From: Clostridium sp.
Lineage (GTDB): Bacteria; Bacillota; Clostridia; Clostridiales; Clostridiaceae
Direction: 5' to 3'
Length of the DNA stretch: 22,617 nt
NCBI GenBank assembly: GCA_018372555.1
Contig: JAHAIU010000026.1
Coordinates: 1-22,617 of the forward strand
Shown piece by piece: positions 1 through 8,418 of the stretch. The notes under the pieces are model-generated. The model made no database searches. It saw nothing but the letters and a program-made list of their open reading frames with translations, and was not told where the DNA came from. Position 1 is the stretch's first letter, and the number at the start of each line of letters is the position of its first letter. The position numbers were made by a program, and so were the translations under genes.

Positions 1-758
1 TAACAATAACCATCCCTACATTACTAGATACACTTTCTATAAAACTATCAAAAATATTATCTCCTTTATGATTTCCATTATTGCTTCCTAAAGGCAATAT
101 AATTATTTTTACCTATTGCTCCAACAATTCCAGCCATACCAGTTCCATGTCCATTTTCATCTTTACTAGCCACAATACCGTATGGGTTCCTGCCTAAATT
201 ATATTCTCCTATTGCTTTATCAATTTCATTTCTATTATATACTGTTCCAAATGAAACAATTCCATTATTATTTTTATTATTATCTATCGTCTGATCCCAT
301 ATAGATATTATCCTAGTTTTACCATTAGCATCTCTAAATTCTTCACTTAAGTAATCTATTCCCGTATCAATAATTCCAATAATAACTCCTTCACCAGTTA
401 AATCCAAATTAGGATTAGCTTTCAAATTATTTATTCCCGATGCCTCAATTGCTGATATTTCTTGCAGGGTATATATTTGTGGAGGCAATACATGAATTAC
501 CTTAAATCCTTCAACATCTTGAAACCTTTTATTAATTATTTCTTTTATCAAATTAATATTTTGATAATTAGCTAAACTGTCGTCATTTGAAATAACATTA
601 GCCTTAATTGAAAGAATAGCATATTCATTATTTATTATATTTATAAAAATTTCTTTACTTTTATCTTTTTCTTCCGGAATTTTCCCTGAATACTCTATCA
701 CCATATGTACATAATCAGGACTATTAAAAATATACTCTTCCGCATTATTATTTTCCAC
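1..758 (-). pseudogene. Csp-like subtilisin-family serine protease, broken and cut by window edge
   Basis: Second of two tandem S8-family proteases resembling clostridial Csp germination proteases, which activate the cortex hydrolase pro-SleC in spores. GTG start at 758, AGGAG at 769-773, just after the stop of the upstream copy. The catalytic Asp lies in the IIGIIDTGIDY segment and the His in GHGTGMAGI. The frame stops at 78-80. A different frame then continues to the window edge and reads KIIILPLGSNNGNHKG, matching the KPLVIFFGLGSHDGSHDG segment of the upstream paralogue. About 65 residues present in the paralogue between these blocks are missing. I infer an internal deletion of roughly 190-200 bp, not a multiple of three, with its junction near 101-114. 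The catalytic Ser would lie outside the window. Family call is firm; a germination role is inferred. Confidence 0.85.
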
Positions 759-773
759 TAATATTACACTCCT

Positions 774-2546
774 TTATTTAATTGGTAATCTTATAAATAA
801 ATTGTTTATAAAATATTCTATATAACTCTTATCAGCCCTACTTCCTCCTAATACATTAAACACATTAAATATATCTAATTTACCATATCCAATTTCTTCA
901 TTTGGATATATATATCCTTGCTCTCTTTTAGCGCTATATATTAATAAACTTCTTAATTTAGTTGAGTATAATCCAGAATATTTCTTATTAGCTAATTGCC
1001 ACTGAATAAAAAGACAGCTAGCTCCAGCCACTATTGCTGTTGCCACAGAACTTCCACTAACTTTAACAATATCATTAACTCCAGAAGTAGTGAGTACATT
1101 TATTCCATCTGCAGCTATGTCTGGATTTATCAAAAAATTTGTATTAAATCCTTTTCCCGATTCTGCAACTATAGAATTATTTGCACTATTATAATATGAC
1201 ACAGTAGTAACTTTTCTTGCTGTAGATGGTATTGTAAGGGTATTATACGGATTAGGATTTAAAAATTTGGTACCTTCCGGCAATAAACTCCTATCCGGTA
1301 ACCAAATATCAAACCTCCCATTACTTATATATTCACCTCTTAATTGTAATTTCCAAATTCCACTTTTTATATTAGTAAAATCCAATGCAAAAACCTGATG
1401 TCCAGTAAAATTCTCTGGATTATAGCATTGAATTTTTAAATTTGTATCTATCATAAAAAAATCTTTATCTCTTTCACGATAGATTTTAGAAATCATAAAT
1501 CCCATCTCTTCTCCAGAAGGATCTATTACATTCAAAGCCATCTCATCAGGTTTCTGAATCCATACATAAAACTCCAATTTTTTCATGTCTCTTGTTACTA
1601 ATAATTCTACATTTTTTATTTCACCTACGTTTTTTACAAACTCTAATACATGTCCATCAGAACTACCTGCATTTCCAGTTCCAGTTATAAATACTACTCC
1701 CTCTCTACTTCCAAGTATAGTAATAAATCTAGCTGTAATGTTATATCCATCATGACTTCCATCATGACTTCCTAATCCAAAAAATATTACCAATGGCTTA
1801 CCCAGTTCTCTAGCCGTTCTCCATAAATACTCTATAGCTGATAAAACTTCAGCATTACTATAAACAGCTACTTTAGGAAGATTGTTTTCTCTTAGTATTT
1901 TTAAATAATTAGGTGATTCTAACAGCTTTACAATTAAAAATTCACAATTATGTGCTATTCCTTGAAATTTACTACTATACCCCCTTGCTCCAATTATTCC
2001 TGCCATTTTAGTGCCATGATTTATTTCATCTTTACTAGGTACTATTTCATAAGGATCTTTTCCACTTTTATATGCTTCTATAGCATTATTTATTTGCTCA
2101 TTATTGTATATAGTCCCAAGTTTATTATTATCTGTTTGGATTGTTTAATCCCATATTTTAATGACTCTAGATGTACCATCTTCATTTATAAACTCTTGAT
2201 TAAGATAATTTATTCCTGTATCTATCATTCCAACTACTACATTTCTACCTGTTAGATTTAAATACGGATTACTCTTTACTTTATTTATATTATCTGAATT
2301 AGAAGGGTTAATGTCTTGTAATACATATATACTTCTAGGTTCAATAAATATAATTGCAGGCACATCATTTCTTAGTCTCTTAATATCATGTTGTTTAACT
2401 GCAACAACTCCCAAATTTTCAGTTACAACACTTCCACATGCATAATCCACATTATTTATTTGCGCTTCAAAGTCTCCTCTATATTCTATTACTAAATGTA
2501 TATAGTCTTCGTCTAAATATTGATTACAATATCTAATTTCTTTCAC
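774..2546 (-). pseudogene. Csp-like subtilisin-family serine protease with an in-frame nonsense codon
   Basis: Full-length S8 protease reading frame of 590 codons, the usual Csp size, interrupted by one TAA at 2145-2147. GTG start at 2546 behind a GGGGGAG ribosome site. The first 133 codons carry the prodomain-like N-terminus and the catalytic Asp (VVVGMIDTGINY). After the stop the same frame continues without another stop: the His motif NHGTKMAGI, the GLGSHDGSHDG block, and the Ser motif SGSSVATAIVAG. At the stop the sequence reads KIWD-stop-TIQ, whereas the neighbouring copy reads SIWDQTI. One C-to-T change (CAA to TAA) therefore explains the lesion, and all three catalytic residues are otherwise intact. 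Internal starts after the stop would give a fragment lacking the catalytic Asp. 15 bp separate it from the downstream copy, so the two were probably cotranscribed. Confidence 0.88.
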
Positions 2547-2768
2547 TTAAACTCCCCCAAATTCTTATGATATAAAATTTATATGCTAAAAGTACATGTA
2601 ATAGAATATACTAATTTAATTCTCAAAAAACTTAATATAAAAAATCCAACTATTATCCTTACTTCAATCATCGTTTTAATTTTATTATTAATTAGTAATA
2701 CTTTAAAAATTGTGGTAATATTATGTAGACTAAAGAGAAAAAATAAATTATATATTATGGAGGAACCT

Positions 2769-3410
2769 GTGGCGAATAATAAAAATGTTAAAAGAAATTT
2801 TCATTTCAATAATATAGAAAAGAAAGATAAAAATTTTATGTATCAAAATCTAGAAAGAAGTAATTGCTATAACTGTAATTTCTCTGGTTCAAATTTTGAT
2901 TATGTAAATTTTAGAGGGGCTCATTTTAAGTCTTCTAGCTTCTTAAACTGCAGCTTTAAATGGTCTGAGTTTATCGGAACAAATTTTAGAAAGAGTAATT
3001 TTAAAAATGCAAACTTTGAAAATGCTATTTTTGATTCAGTGAAATTAGATGATATTAATTTTAAAGATGCTAAGTTTAAGAATACAATCTTCGTTTCTTG
3101 TGATGTAAGTAAGGCTAAAAACTTAGATATAGATAATCCTGAAATAAGAATATTTAATGATATGCCTGAAATAGAAATTAGTGAAGATCTAAGAATTGCT
3201 ACTCTTAATACCTTCAATAATAAATATGTAAAATCCTCAAGAATATTAGATACTAAAGATGGTGGAATTAATAACTTAAGTCTTATGATTCTTTTAGAGA
3301 CTTTTGATGAAGAAACTTTAATTAATGGGTTAAATTATATTACTGACAATTTAGATAAGGATTTTTATACTATAAGTTACTTAATAAAATATATTAAAAA
3401 TATTGAATAA
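2769..3410 (+). CDS. Pentapeptide-repeat protein
   Basis: About 213 residues. Roughly residues 22-120 are a run of A(N/D)xF-type five-residue repeats (for example SNFDYVNFRGAHF, TNFRKSNFKNANFENAIF), which fold as a right-handed quadrilateral beta-helix. A short alpha-helical tail follows, about residues 125-213. The function of such proteins cannot be read from the repeats; some bind gyrase or other partners. Start choice: a GTG at 2769 has a perfect GGAGG at 2759-2763 with 5-nt spacing. An in-frame ATG at 2583 would add 62 residues including a hydrophobic stretch (TIILTSIIVLILLLI), but I see no ribosome site before it. If the long form is real, the protein is membrane-anchored. It is divergent from the csp pair and converges on the OPT gene. 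Confidence 0.8.
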   Translation: MANNKNVKRNFHFNNIEKKDKNFMYQNLERSNCYNCNFSGSNFDYVNFRGAHFKSSSFLNCSFKWSEFIGTNFRKSNFKNANFENAIFDSVKLDDINFKDAKFKNTIFVSCDVSKAKNLDIDNPEIRIFNDMPEIEISEDLRIATLNTFNNKYVKSSRILDTKDGGINNLSLMILLETFDEETLINGLNYITDNLDKDFYTISYLIKYIKNIE

Positions 3411-3437
3411 TATTATACTAATTTAATTAGTATTGTA

Positions 3438-3474
3438 TTAAATAAGGCTACTTTATATAAGCAGCCTTATTTAA
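3438..3474. terminator. Bidirectional intrinsic terminator between convergent genes
   Basis: Perfect 12-bp inverted repeat, TTAAATAAGGCT / AGCCTTATTTAA, with a 13-nt loop. The arms are A-rich then T-rich at the ends, so it can serve both the pentapeptide gene (+) and the OPT transporter gene (-). A smaller hairpin (ATACTAAT-TTA-ATTAGTAT) lies just upstream at about 3417-3435. Confidence 0.8.
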
Positions 3475-3490
3475 AGTTCAAATTGAAAAT

Positions 3491-5410
3491 TTAGGCATCC
3501 TTTGATTTAGACATCATAATAGGTATTGTTGTTGCCACTACTAAAATTATAAGTAATATTATTGCCATCATATTACTACTAGCAAAACCACTTGGGATTC
3601 TTGGAGTAATTACCCCCGTAACTTGAAGTATAATACCGATAAGTCCTATTATTGATCCTCCTGCAACAAGTCCAGATGATAAACTTATTCCATTTGATAT
3701 CTTAACTTCTTTATCTTTTTCGCTATTGCTCATTTTCTCTACAACTAATCGGATTAATGCGCCAACTAATATTATTGAAGTAGTTGAAATAGGTAAATAA
3801 AAACCAATTGCAATAGTCATTATTGGTAAATCTAAAAAGAATAAAAATAATGCTATAACAACTCCTACTATTATCATTGGCCAAGGTAAGTTTCCTGACA
3901 TTATTCCTGAAGTTAGTGTTGCCATTAAGTTAGCTTGTGGTAATGCAAATTGAGCATTTGCTCCTGTTTCAGCTAATTGGCTTGAAAGTAACATTATAGT
4001 ACCTGTAACTACAATTACTCCTATTATACTTGCTATTGCAAAGGAATTTTGCATTTCAGTTTTGCTTCCACCAATAATAAAGGTTACCTTTTGTGATTGG
4101 CTATATCCACCAGCTACTGATATTGCTACTACCATAAAGGCTGCAAATAATAATAGTGATTTATTATCAGCCTTCGTAGTCCATCCAAAGATTACAAAAA
4201 ATAATGTTAAAATAACTAATGAAGCTATAGTCATCCCTGATACAGGAAGGTTTGATGTACCTATTGTACCCGTTAATCTACCAGATACTATAACAAATAA
4301 TAATGAAAGTATTAAAGACACAATTGTTGCAATTATAGCCATTTTTATTGTTCCAGATATAAAATATCCTGTAGCAAAAGCAATAATTACTCCTACTAAT
4401 AATATAATTATCTCACTAGAACCCTTCTCACCTTTATCACTATTACTAGACCTGGCCTTTAATGTTTCCTTAATAGAAACTACAATAGTTGGAATTAACT
4501 TTATTGCTCCAATTATTCCTCCACAAAGCATCATTCCTGCACCTATATATTTAACATAATTTCCTGATATAGCATTCACATCCATTTGATGAAGTAATAA
4601 TGAAGCATCATTCCAAGATTGTATATTTTTATCTGCTAGGTCTGTAAAATAACCTATTAATGGAGCTATACCAAAATTGGCTAATATTGATCCAGCAAAC
4701 ATAGTTAAGGATACTTCAAGACCTACTATAAATCCTATTCCAAGTAAAAGTGGATTTACTTCTGTTGCAAACTTCCATTTATAAAATTTACTTCCCATAT
4801 AAGAAATAGTATTATTAACTATATTTAAAAACGATCCTGTTAAAACATTAATAATACCGCTTATAGCAAATCCTATTCCCATATATTTTATAGCATCTCC
4901 TCCACCTTCTGATGCTACAAGAGTTTCAGAAATAGCCATAGATTCTGGATACATAAGATTTCCATGCTCTTCAACCATTAAATAATTATATACTAAAGAT
5001 AGTGCTCCTATTCCAAATAGTATTCCACCTACTCCAACTGCAAGGCCTTCAAAAAAAGTGATATTTTTCCCTATTAATATAATTGCAGGTAAAACATAAA
5101 TCATACCACTTGCTATAGACTCTCCGCCACTAGACATACCTTGGGTAATATTTTTAGCAAGAATCCCTTTATCTTTTGCAAATACTCCAATTAGCATAGA
5201 TCCAATAATTGCTCCAGGAATACCAGCAGCAACTGTTAATCCAGATTTCATACCTGAATAAGCAGTAGAAGCTGCAAATATTGCAGATAAAACTGCACCT
5301 ATTATAAGTACTGATATATTACTTCCTTTCTTAGATTTATCATTTAAATATGGAACATAGTCTTTTCCATGGACACCTCCATAAGCTTCTTTAGGTAATT
5401 TTTTTGCCAT
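3491..5410 (-). CDS. OPT-family oligopeptide transporter
   Basis: 639 residues, a polytopic membrane protein with about 14-16 hydrophobic segments, the size and layout of bacterial oligopeptide (OPT/YSL) transporters. Characteristic blocks are AAGIPGAIIGSMLIG near residues 61-75, ITQGMSSGGESIASG near 88-102, YPESMAISETLVASEGGG in the first third, and the late NLMATLTSGIMSGNLPWPMI block. OPT proteins import peptides or metal chelates with protons; the substrate here cannot be told. The start is supported by AGAAGGAG 9 bp before the ATG. It is transcribed alone, from a promoter at 5560-5588 placed directly after the nitroreductase terminator. Confidence 0.93.
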   Translation of the reverse strand: MAKKLPKEAYGGVHGKDYVPYLNDKSKKGSNISVLIIGAVLSAIFAASTAYSGMKSGLTVAAGIPGAIIGSMLIGVFAKDKGILAKNITQGMSSGGESIASGMIYVLPAIILIGKNITFFEGLAVGVGGILFGIGALSLVYNYLMVEEHGNLMYPESMAISETLVASEGGGDAIKYMGIGFAISGIINVLTGSFLNIVNNTISYMGSKFYKWKFATEVNPLLLGIGFIVGLEVSLTMFAGSILANFGIAPLIGYFTDLADKNIQSWNDASLLLHQMDVNAISGNYVKYIGAGMMLCGGIIGAIKLIPTIVVSIKETLKARSSNSDKGEKGSSEIIILLVGVIIAFATGYFISGTIKMAIIATIVSLILSLLFVIVSGRLTGTIGTSNLPVSGMTIASLVILTLFFVIFGWTTKADNKSLLLFAAFMVVAISVAGGYSQSQKVTFIIGGSKTEMQNSFAIASIIGVIVVTGTIMLLSSQLAETGANAQFALPQANLMATLTSGIMSGNLPWPMIIVGVVIALFLFFLDLPIMTIAIGFYLPISTTSIILVGALIRLVVEKMSNSEKDKEVKISNGISLSSGLVAGGSIIGLIGIILQVTGVITPRIPSGFASSNMMAIILLIILVVATTIPIMMSKSKDA

Positions 5411-5559
5411 ATATATTCTCCTTCTTTTGTTTATAATTTTAATAATCCTTAGTATATCCGTTTTTTATTAATATAATTTAAGTTGCTGTAGCATAATATA
5501 GTTTGGTATTTACGAAGTTACTCCTTCTATATATTATAATTCCTTATTTTCGATTTATT

Positions 5560-5588
5560 ATTATAAAATAATATTTCTGGACTTTCAA
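5560..5588 (-). promoter_or_regulatory. SigA-type promoter for the OPT transporter
   Basis: On the minus strand TTGAAA (5583-5588), a 17-nt spacer, then TATAAT (5560-5565). The predicted start is near 5553, giving a 5' UTR of about 140 nt. In the UTR I see a possible nine-codon ORF (MLQQLKLY) without a clear ribosome site, and no riboswitch class I recognise. Confidence 0.65.
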
Positions 5589-5590
5589 TG

Positions 5591-5622
5591 AAAAAAACTA
5601 CCCCATTATTTAATGAGGTAGT
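5591..5622 (-). terminator. Intrinsic terminator of the nitroreductase gene
   Basis: On the minus strand an 11-bp stem with one G-U pair (ACTACCTCATT / AATGGGGTAGT), followed by a run of seven T. It lies about 90 bp after the nitroreductase stop codon and immediately before the OPT promoter. Confidence 0.85.
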
Positions 5623-5713
5623 CTCTTTATTTTAACAATATTCAAAAAATCACATCCATAATTATATAATTATTTAATTATTTAATTATTCATTTTCTAT
5701 TTCAAACTAATTC

Positions 5714-6286
5714 TTACTTATTGGCTGAATCAATTAAAGTAATCTTTTCTGATACTTTTGTTCTTTCTTGAACTTTCGGTATCATATCTGGATATCCAAC
5801 ATGTAATATTCCTACTATTTTTTCTCCTGGTACTACACCAACAGCTTCCCTAAAAGCAGGTAATGTAAGGTATCCATCACTCTTCCAAAATACTCCTATT
5901 CCTCTTTCCCAAGCAGCAAGCTGGAAATTTTGAATTAAGGCATTATTAGCTGCATAATCTTCTTCCCTTAATAGTGGTTGAGGATCTTCTGGCATTACTA
6001 CTAATATATGAACTGGAATATGTGAAAAGTAATTTTTCATATCTTCAGGACTCTTTTTCATTTTCCCAGCCTTTGATGTTACATCAAACATTATATTTCC
6101 AAGAACCTTACTTCCTTCATCCTTATAAATAATGAATCTCCAAGGTTCCTTTAACTTATGATTCGGAGCCCAAGATGCTACTTGAAGTAAGTCTTCTATT
6201 ACCTCAGTTTCTATAGCCTCATTCTTAAATTTTCTTATTGTTCTTCTGTCAGCAATTAGTTGTGACATTGAATATTTATTTTCCAT
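5714..6286 (-). CDS. Nitroreductase-family FMN oxidoreductase (YdjA/YfhC-like)
   Basis: 190 residues, the full length of short nitroreductases that use FMN and NAD(P)H. The N-terminal ADRRTIRKFKNEAI block supplies the FMN-phosphate contacts. WAPNHKLKEPWRFII (about residues 39-53) is typical of the YdjA/YfhC subgroup. EEDYAANNALIQNFQLAAWERGIG (about 108-131) and VGILHVGYPD follow as expected. The physiological substrate is unknown; the family reduces nitro compounds, quinones or flavins. AAAGGATG precedes the ATG. It is a single gene. The upstream promoter carries a Fur-box-like dyad at the predicted transcription start, so iron control is likely. Confidence 0.92.
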   Translation of the reverse strand: MENKYSMSQLIADRRTIRKFKNEAIETEVIEDLLQVASWAPNHKLKEPWRFIIYKDEGSKVLGNIMFDVTSKAGKMKKSPEDMKNYFSHIPVHILVVMPEDPQPLLREEDYAANNALIQNFQLAAWERGIGVFWKSDGYLTLPAFREAVGVVPGEKIVGILHVGYPDMIPKVQERTKVSEKITLIDSANK

Positions 6287-6443
6287 TTATATCATCCTTT
6301 CAATTATCTTATTATATGTTTTATGACCAAACCTTACTCTGAAGCTTCTCTAATCCGTCTATACGGTGCATGTCCATAATAAGTGTGTAAATATTATTTA
6401 AAGAGCTATATATCAACTAAATTCTTATAATCATTTCCTAATT

Positions 6444-6498
6444 GATATTAATTATCATTATCTATTAATATACTAACTCTTTTCACTATTACTGTCAA
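6444..6498 (-). promoter_or_regulatory. Promoter with Fur-box-like operator upstream of nitroreductase
   Basis: Minus strand: TTGACA (6493-6498), 17-nt spacer, TAGTAT (6470-6475). At 6444-6462, covering the predicted transcription start, lies GATAATGATAATTAATATC. It matches the Fur consensus GATAATGATWATCATTATC at 17 of 19 positions and the 7-1-7 form TGATAAT-N-ATTATCA with one mismatch. The leader from here to the nitroreductase ATG is about 160 nt. The rest of the 6287-6811 gap holds an 18-codon ORF (see findings) and a weak hairpin at 6640-6678; otherwise I see nothing. Confidence 0.68.
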
Positions 6499-6639
6499 TG
6501 TCTGAAAATTTATAATCTAAATTATCTTTTTGATATTGTAATTTGTCTTTAAAAGTCAATCAATTATTAATATAATTCAAATAAATTTAGATTAGTTTTT
6601 ACCTACTAATATTTTTTATTTAAATCTATATAAATTAAA

Positions 6640-6678
6640 TAGCCCAATCATTTAAGATATAGATTATTTATTGAGCTA
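6640..6678 (-). terminator. Possible second terminator downstream of the oxidase gene
   Basis: On the minus strand TAGCTCAAT / ATTGGGCTA pair over 9 bp with one G-U, followed by the T-rich TTTAATTTATA. It is weaker than the one at 6763-6798 and may be a back-up. Confidence 0.35.
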
Positions 6679-6760
6679 TCCCCGCGATTTACTTAAAGTT
6701 ATTTTTAACTTAAAACTATATAAATACACAAAATGTAGACTATTTATTGAAACATATCCT

Positions 6761-6798
6761 AAAAAAAGAAGCACAGTAGAAATTAAATCTACTGTACT
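6761..6798 (-). terminator. Intrinsic terminator of the BBE-like oxidase gene
   Basis: On the minus strand AGTACAGTAGA / TCTACTGTGCT forms an 11-bp stem with one G-U pair and a 7-nt loop, then TCTTTTTTT. It starts 13 bp after the stop codon at 6812. Confidence 0.85.
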
Positions 6799-6811
6799 TA
6801 CAATCTTTATA

Positions 6812-8191
6812 TTATTTAGTTATCCTTATTGATTGAGGAAAGTGAAAAAAATTAAAAGGATCATATTTTTTCTTAATCTTAGTTAACCTATATATATTTT
6901 CTCCATAATAAGCCTTCTCATAATCCTTTAAGAGGTTGTAAGGAAAGTTAACATAAAACCCTTCTGTTAATGTCTTCAAATAGCAAACTTTATTATCTAA
7001 CCATTTTCTATTTTCCTTTGCAAACTTTTCCTCTTCCCAAACTGTTTGCATTCCAATAATATAATTTGAATCTCTATAATAAAAGGCTGTTTCTCTGCTT
7101 CCTACATCTTTAACAGCCCCACCAAGCCCATAAAATGTTACTGCAGTAAAAATAGAACCCTCTGGCCTACTTCTTACTACTCCAGCTAAATTATATAATT
7201 CATCTTTTGTGTACATTCTATTAGAAAAAGCCCCTGTGTCCTTAAATTTCTCACTAGCAGGATATAAATCCTCAATTAAGCTTATTGCTTCTAAAAATGT
7301 TACATATCTGAATACATATGATACATTTGATAACCTTAAAAATTGATTCAATATCGCTTTTATTTCTTTTTCTTTTCCATAGAATATTCCTGATATATCT
7401 ATACCTTTTCCTTCTACATGAGAATTATAAAAACTAGCTCTTATATTTGCTCTCCTATCTAAATGCTTAAATAAATTTTGATAAAGATTCATTACATATG
7501 CTTGCTCTTTTTGGCTTGTCTTACTATAAAGTATTCTAAATATAGTTACATATTTAACCTTAGGTGGAAGCTTAAATTTAAGCGAAGTTACAACTCCAAA
7601 ATTTCCTCCACCCGCACCCCTTAGAGCCCAAAACAAATCTGTATTAACTCTCTTATTTGCTTTTAAAGCTTCACCTTCATAGTTAACTATTTCAGCTTCC
7701 ACTAAACTATCTGTTCCAAGACCAAATAATCTTGCTGATAATCCCCAACCTCCACCTAGCGAGTATCCTGATAATCCAACAGTTGGACAAGTCCCACCTG
7801 GAAATGGATATCCTCTTTTTCCTAGAAAATCATAAAGCATATAGTTCTCTACTCCAGATTGAATAGTCACTGTATTTTCTTTATAATTAATTCTTATTTT
7901 CCTCATTTTGCTTACATCAATAACTACTATATTATTTCCAGTTGAATACCCCTCATAATTATGACCGCCGGATCTTACTCTAACTGGACATCTTTTCTTA
8001 AAGGCATCTTTTACAGCACAAGCAACATCCTCTGTACTCTTACAATATACTATAGCCTTGGGGAATTTTTGAATTGCTGTATTATAAATCTGCCTATCTT
8101 TATTATAGGTTTTACTCTTTCTTGTTACTATTTTACCATTAAAACAAGATTTATCTTTTGATGTATTAGCCTCCAAAGTCATCAACTCCAT
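6812..8191 (-). CDS. FAD-linked oxidoreductase, berberine-bridge-enzyme (BBE) type
   Basis: 459 residues. The FAD_binding_4 (PCMH) domain covers about residues 40-210 and the C-terminal BBE domain about 414-456 (YYGENIYRLTKIKKKYDP then FPQSI). His77 in RSGGHNYEGYS is the usual 8-alpha covalent FAD attachment site, and Cys135 in GGTCPTVGLSG is the usual 6-S-cysteinyl site, so bicovalent FAD is predicted. Known relatives oxidise sugars, oligosaccharides or alkaloids with oxygen; the substrate here is unknown. No signal peptide is visible. The start is uncertain: no good ribosome site precedes the ATG at 8191, while GGAG lies just before an in-frame ATG three codons in. It is a single gene with its own terminator. 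Confidence 0.88.
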   Translation of the reverse strand: MELMTLEANTSKDKSCFNGKIVTRKSKTYNKDRQIYNTAIQKFPKAIVYCKSTEDVACAVKDAFKKRCPVRVRSGGHNYEGYSTGNNIVVIDVSKMRKIRINYKENTVTIQSGVENYMLYDFLGKRGYPFPGGTCPTVGLSGYSLGGGWGLSARLFGLGTDSLVEAEIVNYEGEALKANKRVNTDLFWALRGAGGGNFGVVTSLKFKLPPKVKYVTIFRILYSKTSQKEQAYVMNLYQNLFKHLDRRANIRASFYNSHVEGKGIDISGIFYGKEKEIKAILNQFLRLSNVSYVFRYVTFLEAISLIEDLYPASEKFKDTGAFSNRMYTKDELYNLAGVVRSRPEGSIFTAVTFYGLGGAVKDVGSRETAFYYRDSNYIIGMQTVWEEEKFAKENRKWLDNKVCYLKTLTEGFYVNFPYNLLKDYEKAYYGENIYRLTKIKKKYDPFNFFHFPQSIRITK

Positions 8192-8335
8192 TTTAAATTA
8201 GACTAAATCTATCTAATATATAATATGAAGAAATGCCTTTTTTGACATAATGTTTTATTAAATTTAGTTTAATTTTCTTTAATTATCACTTTTAAATTTA
8301 ATAACATATAACAAGAATATGCTAAATTATCTCTA

Positions 8336-8365
8336 AAAAGTAAAAGTGCCGACTTTGTCGACACT
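8336..8365 (-). terminator. Intrinsic terminator of the DAACS symporter gene
   Basis: On the minus strand AGTGTCGAC-AAA-GTCGGCACT, a 9-bp stem with one G-U pair and a triloop, followed by TTTACTTTTT. It lies about 55 bp after the symporter stop codon. The rest of the 8192-8418 gap shows no clear element. Confidence 0.8.
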
Positions 8366-8418
8366 CTAAATACTCTTAAAACATTTCAATATTTATTTCT
8401 CTATGTAAATTTCACTAT

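Noticed and set aside
1744..1772. Tandem 12-bp repeat (CATCATGACTTC) in the first protease gene
   Set aside because: Encodes GSHDGSHDG, and the paralogue has an equal-length GSNNGNHKG, so it is part of the conserved fold and not a recent expansion.
774..2006. Independent 410-residue protease starting after the nonsense codon
   Set aside because: It would lack the catalytic Asp and prodomain, has no ribosome site, and the same frame continues upstream with homology; treated as part of one pseudogene.
4062..4559. Plus-strand ORF of 165 codons inside the OPT gene
   Set aside because: Lies antisense to a clear OPT membrane protein; composition (many I/P/T/N) is the mirror of hydrophobic codons, and it has no ribosome site.
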